Assembly: GCA_024684035.1 (NCBI GenBank)
Contig: JAIKXQ010000052.1
Coordinates: 1-47,275 of the forward strand
Source: Eubacterium sp.
GTDB taxonomy: Bacteria > Bacillota > Clostridia > Lachnospirales > Lachnospiraceae
Length of the DNA: 47,275 nucleotides
Direction: 5' to 3'
This document shows positions 41,050 through 47,275 of this stretch, piece after piece (position 1 is the first letter of the stretch; the number at the start of each line of letters is the position of its first letter). The position numbers were made by a program, and so were the translations under genes. Below the pieces are notes generated by a model that saw only the letters and a list, made by a program, of their open reading frames with translations, was not told the origin of the DNA and did not search any database.

Positions 41050-44000
41050 TTATATTTCCGTAATGTTTGAAAGAAGAATCGTCTGGTCGCTGACCGTATA
41101 GGTCATTTCCCGGATCTCATCCATCGCATAATCATGAATGAGCAACTTGTGTCCATTTCCTTCTTCATAGGTTTTCCGAAAGTCATCCTCCTGGTCTAAA
41201 TGAAAGGCCGCATAGGAGCTTACCTCCATTAGATATGTGGATTTCTCTTTACACGCAAAGCACATGCTCTTTACATTAAATGATGTCTCCATAACCGGAT
41301 TCCCGGCGTCATCCTTAATAAGGGTTTCGCTCTCAGATACAGTGCCAGTTACAATGACAGCAGCCCCGTCTTTTAAATACCTTTCACAGCTGGAATATTG
41401 CGCCGTGAAAACATTCAGTGAAATGGATCCGGTATGATCTTCCAGTGTAAGAAAAGCCATCGGCTTATGATCTGATTTCCTGTATTTTACCTGGATATTT
41501 TGAACAATACCAAAGATCCTACGTGTTGATTTTGTAATGCCTTCTATTGCAGTGACATTTAGATTTTCCGGTGATGGATAATCATCTAGCGGATGTGCTG
41601 TGACATATGCTCCAAGAAATTCTTTCTCCTTTGCTAATCGCAAAGATTTGTCTTCCCGTATCGCCATAGGAATGACAATGCAGTTTAGCGCATCCTCAAA
41701 TTCCTTCATGGATTTTCTGGCGTTTTCAATTCTCTTTTTTAGCTTTTCTGCCGTAGTCGGTTTTGTTTTTAAATCGATCTGGTTCTCTTTAAGCATCTGA
41801 TCGACAAGCTCCTGAGTCCTGCAGCCATCAGCGAATGGCAGAAACGCCGTTGCCTGGTCTATAAAATTCCTCTTCTCCAAATACTTTTTGGTGTATTTCT
41901 GATACTCAGAGAGGACCGACAGAATAGCCTGTCGATTGTCGTTATACGCATCAAAGGCTCCGGCAAGCACAAGATTTTCGATCACATCATGTCCGACCTT
42001 TGTTCTCTCGAAAAAGTCCTTTAATGACGCAAACCTACCGTTCTCATTTCGCTCATTGATGATTGCCTCTCCAGCTGCACCAACTGATTTAATAGAGCCA
42101 AGACCGAAAAGAATGTTGTGATCAACAACTATAAAATTGGCCTGGCTATTATTGATATCCGGGGCTAGAACCGTAACACCCATTGCCTTTGCTTCGCACA
42201 TCAATCCCGGTAGCTTATCCGTTTTTCCAGACATATCTTTTGCGCGGTTCATAGCTGCACACAAGAACTCTGCAGGGTAATAATGCTTCAGCCATGCGGT
42301 TATATATGACAGATAAGCATAGGCTGCAGCATGAGACTTATTAAAGCAGTATTTTGCGAACGCTGCCATCTGGTTGAAGATCTCGTTTCCGATTTCTTCC
42401 GATATACCATTGGCAACACAGCCATGAATTCCTCTGGATGGATCTCCATGAACGAATGCCTTTCTTTCTTCAGCAAGCTTGTCAGCTTTCTTCTTGGACA
42501 TATATCGGCGAACCATATCCGCTCCTCCAAGGCTGTATCCTGCCAGCTTCTGAAAGATCTGCATTACCTGTTCCTGATACACAGTCGCACCGTAGGATTT
42601 CCCTAGAATCGGTTCCAATTCAGGAGTCAGATAAGTTAATGGTTTGTTTCCATGCTTAACCTGAATAACATCATCCAGATACTGCAATGGTCCCGGTCGA
42701 TACATAGCAACAAGTATGATTAAATCCTCAAAAGATTCCGGCTGAAACTGCTTGAGCATCTGCTTCATTCCGGAACTCTCAAACTGAAATACCGAATTTG
42801 TGTTTCCTTTTGTATATATTTCTTTATAAACATCAGAATCCGTTAACGGTATTTTCAGAGGATCAATCACACGTCCTGTATTGCCTTTAACCATATCCAA
42901 TACATCAGATATGATATCCAGCGTCTGAAGGCCAAGTAAATCGAACTTGAGAAGTCCTTTTTCTTCCACCTGTTCTTTGTTGCATTGTGTTGTGTAAACC
43001 TGCAGGGCATCATTCCACCGAAGAGGCGTAATCTCCTTTATCGGAGTACCATCGCTGATCACAACTCCGGCAGCATGTGCTCCGTACGCTGTACAGCTTC
43101 CTTCAAAGGCCTTCGCCCATTTCACAATTTTCTTTCGTACACTGTCGCCACCGGTTTTATCAAGCATGTTCCGGTAGACAGTCTGGCCATTGGATGTCAT
43201 AGAATCGAATTTCGTCCCGATATCATCCGGAACGTCTTTCGCAAGAGCATCCCCTATCGACAAATAGATTTTTGGATCGTTTTTTTCTTTCACACCAAGG
43301 TATTTAGCCGCTGTTCGAAGTGCGCCCTTCGGACCTTGCGATGTGATCGTCATGATCGAACATACGGAATCCTGTCCGTATTTGTTTGTTACATAATCAA
43401 TGACCTGATAGCGCACACAGTTAGCAAGATCCACGTCGATATCCGGCATAGATATACGCTCCGGATTGAGAAATCTCTCAAAAAGCAGATCATATTTTAT
43501 CGGATCAAGCGCAGTAATTCCTAATAGATAGCACACCAGGGATCCTACGGCAGACCCACGGCCAGGACCGACCGTAAATGTGCCTTTCGTTCGCGCGTAG
43601 CGAAGGAAGTCGGCTACAACCAAATGGTAGTCGGTATAACCCATACCTTCGATGACGGCCACTTCTTTCTCCAATCGAAGCTTATGCGCCTGATCCATTC
43701 CATCCGGGAACCTCCAGGTAATGCCTTCGTTAAGCAGCCGGTGAAACTCTTTGTGCGTATCATCAGCACTGAATTTTGGATAATGCTTTTCAATTTCATG
43801 TGTTTCCACATTTCGATCGATCAATACTTCAATATTATCCATCGCTTCACGGACAACATCTGCCGGAAGAATTTTAAGGAGCATCTCTTCCATTTCAGCA
43901 TCTGTTTTTATATACAGCTGATCATCTCCGATCTGATTGTCTGCCCACGACTCAAATCCCCTTGCTTTTTGAATAGCACGATTGAGAATGCACTCCTCTG

Positions 44001-45066
44001 ACTTGTTTACCATATGAACATCATTTGATGCCACGATTGGAATCCCGTGTTTTCTGGCGAGCGTTGCAATAATTGGATAAATGTCCTTTTCCATGGGTAT
44101 TCCATGGTACTGCACTTCCGCGTAAAGGTTTCCTTGTCCAAAAATCTGATTCAATCTGAGAAGCCTATCTTCAGCAATCTCTACCATACGAGACTGCGTC
44201 AATTTCTGTTCAGATATCTTTTGAATCATATTTTCGATTACGTTGTTCTTTTCAAGTTTTTCCTTTAAGCCTTTTTCTTTCTTCGCAAGGTCGGTTTTCT
44301 CTTTTAATAAAGATGCAACCTCTTTTTTGAGTTTCTCGTACTCCGTCCTTACTTCGTCAACATAGGCTTTGTCACGATCCAAAGCCTCTTTTTCCTGAAG
44401 ATACACCTCTTGAATTCCGTCTTTTAAAGAATCAACATAGGCTTCCCTCCGTGAAAAATTAACATCTGCCTTCTTTTTAGCATTGTTGCGCTCTAAGGTT
44501 TTTTTCTCAATGCGCTCCTGCAAATTCTGAAGTTCCTCGCTAAAGCTTTGATCTGCATCCGTTAGTCCCAATTTGTCCTGCCGGTGCCTCAGCTCCGCAA
44601 TCTTTGCGTCCGCCAGATCATTTAACCGAAGCGCAGAAGCCACCACGCCTTGTACACATGCGGTAGTAGCCACAACATTACCATGGCCAATGGTGTTTGG
44701 TCCGAAGTAGTGATTTAAGCTATCCCAGTTCAGAACGGCCATACCATCCTTTTCCTGTGATTCTGAAACAGCGATATTGATTGTTTTTGTACCAATATCG
44801 TTCATCGACAGAAGCAGCAAATGCTGTCGCTCTTTTTCTTCGGGATGATCTTTGAAATAAATTTCAATACCAGTCCCCTTTTTTAAACCTGCCTTTTGTG
44901 CTGCCTGAAGCATATCATCACTCGCGCTCATAACACCATGCTGCGTAAGGTAAAAGCCCTTGGCTCCAAGTTCCTTTAACCGGTCCACAATACCCTGGAT
45001 GTCATTCGTAGAGTCATATATGTCTCGTGCGTGTAGGTGAATATCACCCGTTTTCATTTTTCCCAT
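41050..45066 (-). CDS. DNA polymerase III alpha subunit (DnaE type) with coiled-coil insertion in the PHP domain
   Basis: 1338-residue replicative C-family polymerase. The PHP domain starts with DIHLHARD. About residues 152-296 are an inserted, highly charged coiled coil (LQERIEKKTLERNNAKKKA, YEKLKKEVASLLKEK) that ordinary DnaE lacks, after which PHP resumes at LNQIFGQGNLYAEVQYHG. The palm carries PDIDVD (541-546) and the third aspartate in KFDLLGL (709). A beta-binding/HhH region and a C-terminal OB fold (FGIVQNIQVKYRKSD) complete it. No exonuclease domain. This is a second polymerase supplied by the element. GGAGG is 11 nt upstream. Confidence 0.93.
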   Translation of the reverse strand: MGKMKTGDIHLHARDIYDSTNDIQGIVDRLKELGAKGFYLTQHGVMSASDDMLQAAQKAGLKKGTGIEIYFKDHPEEKERQHLLLLSMNDIGTKTINIAVSESQEKDGMAVLNWDSLNHYFGPNTIGHGNVVATTACVQGVVASALRLNDLADAKIAELRHRQDKLGLTDADQSFSEELQNLQERIEKKTLERNNAKKKADVNFSRREAYVDSLKDGIQEVYLQEKEALDRDKAYVDEVRTEYEKLKKEVASLLKEKTDLAKKEKGLKEKLEKNNVIENMIQKISEQKLTQSRMVEIAEDRLLRLNQIFGQGNLYAEVQYHGIPMEKDIYPIIATLARKHGIPIVASNDVHMVNKSEECILNRAIQKARGFESWADNQIGDDQLYIKTDAEMEEMLLKILPADVVREAMDNIEVLIDRNVETHEIEKHYPKFSADDTHKEFHRLLNEGITWRFPDGMDQAHKLRLEKEVAVIEGMGYTDYHLVVADFLRYARTKGTFTVGPGRGSAVGSLVCYLLGITALDPIKYDLLFERFLNPERISMPDIDVDLANCVRYQVIDYVTNKYGQDSVCSIMTITSQGPKGALRTAAKYLGVKEKNDPKIYLSIGDALAKDVPDDIGTKFDSMTSNGQTVYRNMLDKTGGDSVRKKIVKWAKAFEGSCTAYGAHAAGVVISDGTPIKEITPLRWNDALQVYTTQCNKEQVEEKGLLKFDLLGLQTLDIISDVLDMVKGNTGRVIDPLKIPLTDSDVYKEIYTKGNTNSVFQFESSGMKQMLKQFQPESFEDLIILVAMYRPGPLQYLDDVIQVKHGNKPLTYLTPELEPILGKSYGATVYQEQVMQIFQKLAGYSLGGADMVRRYMSKKKADKLAEERKAFVHGDPSRGIHGCVANGISEEIGNEIFNQMAAFAKYCFNKSHAAAYAYLSYITAWLKHYYPAEFLCAAMNRAKDMSGKTDKLPGLMCEAKAMGVTVLAPDINNSQANFIVVDHNILFGLGSIKSVGAAGEAIINERNENGRFASLKDFFERTKVGHDVIENLVLAGAFDAYNDNRQAILSVLSEYQKYTKKYLEKRNFIDQATAFLPFADGCRTQELVDQMLKENQIDLKTKPTTAEKLKKRIENARKSMKEFEDALNCIVIPMAIREDKSLRLAKEKEFLGAYVTAHPLDDYPSPENLNVTAIEGITKSTRRIFGIVQNIQVKYRKSDHKPMAFLTLEDHTGSISLNVFTAQYSSCERYLKDGAAVIVTGTVSESETLIKDDAGNPVMETSFNVKSMCFACKEKSTYLMEVSSYAAFHLDQEDDFRKTYEEGNGHKLLIHDYAMDEIREMTYTVSDQTILLSNITEI

Positions 45067-45108
45067 TTATTTAGTTTCCTCCAAATATATTATCAATGTC
45101 TATATATG

Positions 45109-45116
45109 CCATGTCT
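45109..45116 (-). promoter_or_regulatory. AGACATGG element before the polymerase gene
   Basis: AGACATGG (one change), preceded by TTTTC, 42 nt before the ATG at 45066. A second AGACAT lies 15 nt downstream (45096-45101). Confidence 0.6.
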
Positions 45117-45139
45117 GAAAAGCTATGATAATAGAAAAA

Positions 45140-45159
45140 CGTCCTGCAGTAACAGGACG
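45140..45159 (-). terminator. Terminator downstream of the primase-type zinc-finger gene
   Basis: A perfect 7-bp stem CGTCCTG / CAGGACG (45140-45146 and 45153-45159) with a 6-nt loop, followed by five U residues on the minus strand. Confidence 0.8.
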
Positions 45160-45166
45160 CCTTCTT

Positions 45167-45868
45167 TTACAGCTTAAACAGTTTTTTCGCTCGTCGTGGT
45201 TCATTCTTTCCTCCGGACATTCGGAATATCTTATTGGCTATATTGATTCTGTATTCAACTTCTCTCTTAATAGCATTTTCGTCAAATGTCTTTGGATCAA
45301 AGTGATCTACAAAATCCTGATACTCCTTTATGCTTTCCCTGGCTCTTGTTCGACATATATAGAAGAATAATTTTGGATCTTCTTCATAAAGTCTTTGTAA
45401 GCTAAGGAAATGACCAGACACTTCCGGCGAATACAAACCATTCTCGTGACCACCAAGATGTATCTTGGATAACTCTTCCATTGTAAATGGCATGCGACGA
45501 AGATTTATTCCCGGCTTGTTGGCGGAACGATACAATTCGTGTCCTCCATAGGTGTCACCAACCACTTTTAATGCATCTCGATAAGTAAATTCTTCATGCA
45601 ATACATTTCTGTGGTAGTTCATAACCATGCCAAACACATCCGTATGCTGCTGGCATGAAAAACAATAAACACCATTTGGATACACATGACAATGCGTATG
45701 ATTCTGCTCCGTATCACCATCCCCGAATATACAGATGGTTGTATATCCTTTATACGAAGGATCCGGGTGTGGGTCCGGCGTTTTACATCCGGAACGAAAC
45801 AACGGTATGTTATCGTACTCGCACACTTCAATAAAGTTTGCGATTTCCTTAAGCTTGGATGCGTACAT
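45167..45868 (-). CDS. Primase-type (CHC2-like) zinc-finger protein
   Basis: 233-residue protein resembling the DnaG zinc-binding domain without a TOPRIM catalytic domain. Key segment: CIFGDGDTEQNHTHCHVYPNG, then VYCFSCQQHTDVFGMV and FTYRDALKVVGDTYGG, matching the primase pattern of a CxxC after Tyr, then phage-like D(V/I)xxFV. Likely zinc ligands are Cys46, His57 or Cys60, Cys69 and Cys72. The second half is helical and basic (RRAKKLFKL at the end). AAGGAG is 7 nt before the ATG at 45868. Position upstream of dnaE fits a DNA-recognition or priming accessory role (inference). Confidence 0.75.
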   Translation of the reverse strand: MYASKLKEIANFIEVCEYDNIPLFRSGCKTPDPHPDPSYKGYTTICIFGDGDTEQNHTHCHVYPNGVYCFSCQQHTDVFGMVMNYHRNVLHEEFTYRDALKVVGDTYGGHELYRSANKPGINLRRMPFTMEELSKIHLGGHENGLYSPEVSGHFLSLQRLYEEDPKLFFYICRTRARESIKEYQDFVDHFDPKTFDENAIKREVEYRINIANKIFRMSGGKNEPRRAKKLFKL

Positions 45869-45903
45869 TTTGCCACTCCTTATTTTTCTAATGATCACTC
45901 TTA

Positions 45904-45911
45904 CTATGTCT
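45904..45911 (-). promoter_or_regulatory. AGACATAG element before the primase-type gene
   Basis: Exact AGACATAG preceded by CCTC, 35 nt before the ATG at 45868. Confidence 0.65.
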
Positions 45912-46031
45912 GAGGGCCAATGAAAATAAAATTCAATACATGCGGAAATTCTGCAAATATGATCGTATAAACACCATCGATTCGGACATATAGATTATGA
46001 TTAATATAGAATACAAAAAAGAAACGCAGCC

Positions 46032-46244
46032 ATGAAAGCAAAACATGAATGGCCCGGATTAAAGTTAGGAGAATATAAATATATGGAAACAATCAATCAC
46101 ACAATCCCAATCAAGAAACCGGTAAAACAGATTATCAATAAAGTAGCATATATCATCAAAGCCGAAGACCTGGATGAAACAGAAACACAATTTCCTCTCT
46201 GCATTGATTCCTACGAGGATATACCGGTTGAACTGAATATGTAG
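46032..46244 (+). CDS. Hypothetical small protein (53 or 70 residues)
   Basis: Plus-strand small gene. The ATG at 46083 (53 residues) has AGGAG about 11 nt upstream; the ATG at 46032 (70 residues) lacks a clear ribosome binding site but lies 41 nt after a GGACATA element (45984-45990). Sequence METINHTIPIKKPVKQIINKV; no domain recognised. A strong terminator follows at 46291. Confidence 0.5.
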   Translation: MKAKHEWPGLKLGEYKYMETINHTIPIKKPVKQIINKVAYIIKAEDLDETETQFPLCIDSYEDIPVELNM

Positions 46245-46247
46245 AAA

Positions 46248-46278
46248 AAGGATCTGGAAGCTTAGCTTTCAGATCCTT
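46248..46278 (+). other. Hairpin after the small gene, without a T run
   Basis: A 14-bp stem (46248-46261 with 46265-46278, one G-U) and 3-nt loop. Lacking a downstream T run, it is more likely an mRNA 3' structure than a terminator. Confidence 0.5.
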
Positions 46279-46290
46279 CAGACTGTAGAC

Positions 46291-46336
46291 AAAGTAGCGA
46301 TGAGAGCACATTCTCATTGCTACTTTTCTTTTTTTT
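46291..46336 (+). terminator. Intrinsic terminator before the third Rpn gene
   Basis: 15-bp stem (AAAGTAGCGATGAGA, 46291-46305, with 46312-46326, one G-U pair), 6-nt loop, then TTTTCTTTTTTTT. It ends the plus-strand small-gene transcript. Confidence 0.85.
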
Positions 46337-46351
46337 AGAGAGTTCTCCTTC

Positions 46352-46359
46352 AGACATAG
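46352..46359 (+). promoter_or_regulatory. AGACATAG element before the third Rpn gene
   Basis: Exact AGACATAG on the plus strand, preceded by CTTC, 40 nt before the ATG at 46400. The orientation matches the gene and is opposite to the other six sites. Confidence 0.7.
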
Positions 46360-46399
46360 CAATTATGTAATTTTATGATAAAATAAAGGAGTACTACTA

Positions 46400-47263
46400 A
46401 TGAGCAGAAAAGAATGGCAGGATATTACCTTCGCAAACGATTTTATTTTCGGTCAAGTGTTAAGCCGTAACCCGGAGCTCGCAAAAAAGCTGGCGGAAAT
46501 TATCACAGGCAGAAAGATCAAGTCAATCTCAATCCCAAAGGATCAGCATGCCATCAAAATGACATACAACGGAAAAGGCGTCCGTTTTGACGTTTATTTT
46601 GAGGATGATACAAATACCAAGTATGATCTGGAAATGCAGGCATCATCCAACTACAATCTTCCGAAGCGTTCTCGATACTATCAGAGCATGATTGATCAAA
46701 AGGCGTTGAATAAAGGGAATGACTACGATTTACTTCCAAACTCGTACGTGATTTTCATTTGTATGGATGATCCATTCAAATCTGATCCAGACAAATCTGG
46801 GCTTGTAAAATATTCCTTTGAGAATATTTGTAGGGAGAATGGAAAACCGTTAAACGATGGGGCCTATAAGATCTTTATCAATGCCAGTGCAAAGGCAACA
46901 GAAGTGACACCCGACTTGAAGGAGCTTGTGGAGTATCTGAACTCCGGAAAGGTAACTGATGACCTCTCAAAAGAGATCGATACAGCGGTAGAAGATATTA
47001 AAAAGGATGAAGAGGTGGTGACCATGTTTTATACACTGCAAGACAAAATCAGAGACGAACGCGCAGAAGCTCGTGAAGAAGGCCTTCTTCAAGGCCGTGC
47101 AGAAGGCCGTGCAGAAGAACGCATAGAATCCACAATCAGAACGGCTTTGATGTTTAATGCAACTGAAGATCAGATCGTAGACGCATTAACACAACAGTGT
47201 GACCTTACGCCAGATGAGGCAAGGAAACGCATCGAGGAATATCAAAAACAGAATAACGGATGA
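46400..47263 (+). CDS. Rpn family PD-(D/E)XK nuclease / transposase-like protein, third paralogue
   Basis: 287-residue protein of the same broad family as the two copies at 27063 and 34030 but from a different branch. The catalytic-type residues are Asp64 in VRFDVYF and Glu78-x-Gln80 in YDLEMQAS; the middle has NYNLPKRSRYYQSMID. The C-terminal part is a charged helix with LLQGRAEGRAEERIE and ends EYQKQNNG. AAAGGAG lies 8 nt before the ATG. It has an AGACATAG element and its own terminator upstream, and stops 12 nt before the window end. Confidence 0.88.
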   Translation: MSRKEWQDITFANDFIFGQVLSRNPELAKKLAEIITGRKIKSISIPKDQHAIKMTYNGKGVRFDVYFEDDTNTKYDLEMQASSNYNLPKRSRYYQSMIDQKALNKGNDYDLLPNSYVIFICMDDPFKSDPDKSGLVKYSFENICRENGKPLNDGAYKIFINASAKATEVTPDLKELVEYLNSGKVTDDLSKEIDTAVEDIKKDEEVVTMFYTLQDKIRDERAEAREEGLLQGRAEGRAEERIESTIRTALMFNATEDQIVDALTQQCDLTPDEARKRIEEYQKQNNG

Positions 47264-47275
47264 TAAAGAGAGAAG

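Noticed and set aside
45019-45025. Another AGACATA, inside the polymerase coding sequence
   Set aside because: It lies within the gene, downstream of its start codon, so it cannot be its promoter; probably chance.
1-47275. CRISPR array, rRNA or phage structural genes
   Set aside because: No regularly spaced repeats, no rRNA signature and no capsid, portal, tail or terminase pattern found in the window.

Overview
The window reads as chromosomal DNA of an anaerobic Firmicute of the class Clostridia, most likely Lachnospiraceae. The evidence is the classic Firmicutes order of the ylxM-ffh-rpsP-khpA-rimM-trmD-rplS-lepB-rbgA-rnhB-yraN cluster, the der/DUF512/plsY/gpsA group, a long-form PRPP synthetase and strong GGAGG ribosome binding sites. 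The family assignment is an inference; no marker gene settles genus or species.

Positions 1-21800 are core genome, nearly all on the minus strand: phospholipid synthesis and ribosome assembly (gpsA, plsY, der, a radical SAM DUF512 protein), prs alone on the plus strand between a clear sigma-A promoter and a bidirectional terminator, the long translation/secretion operon, a citrate synthase, tRNA-Thr(CGT), a ParC/ParE-like topoisomerase pair, a HAD phosphatase and tRNA-Glu(CTC). Several GC-rich inverted or direct repeats sit between core genes.

From about 21.9 kb to the right edge the DNA is visibly more AT-rich and is an accessory element whose far end is outside the window. Its left part has an IS200/IS605-like non-coding remnant, a small ORF, two overlapping tyrosine recombinase genes (the second truncated next to another IS605-type end) and a coiled-coil DUF2325-like protein. 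Next come two diverged copies of an Rpn-type PD-(D/E)XK nuclease gene (one broken by an amber codon), an operon of a TnpA-like HUH protein without its catalytic tyrosine, a 65-residue protein and a divergent sigma-70-like factor, an operon ending in a HipA-like kinase, and several unrecognised genes. The right part encodes a replication set: DEDDh exonuclease, a tandem-OB zinc-containing SSB-like protein, a DnaE-type polymerase III alpha subunit with a coiled-coil insertion, and a primase-type zinc-finger protein. A third Rpn-family gene closes the window.

The most interesting signal is an 8-base motif, AGACATAG (two sites with one substitution), found 31-51 nt upstream of the first gene of seven accessory transcription units. 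It follows the orientation of the gene, flipping to the plus strand before the plus-strand Rpn gene. The element also encodes its own sigma-70-like protein, whose operon has a host-type promoter (TTGACA-17-TACAAT) overlapped by a 13-bp palindrome. The working model, which is inference, is a cascade: host sigma-A transcribes the element's sigma factor, which then recognises AGACATAG promoters to switch on the replication and accessory genes. A 26-nt palindrome present at two sites 14.7 kb apart, once over the recombinase promoter, suggests a second, repressor-like control layer.
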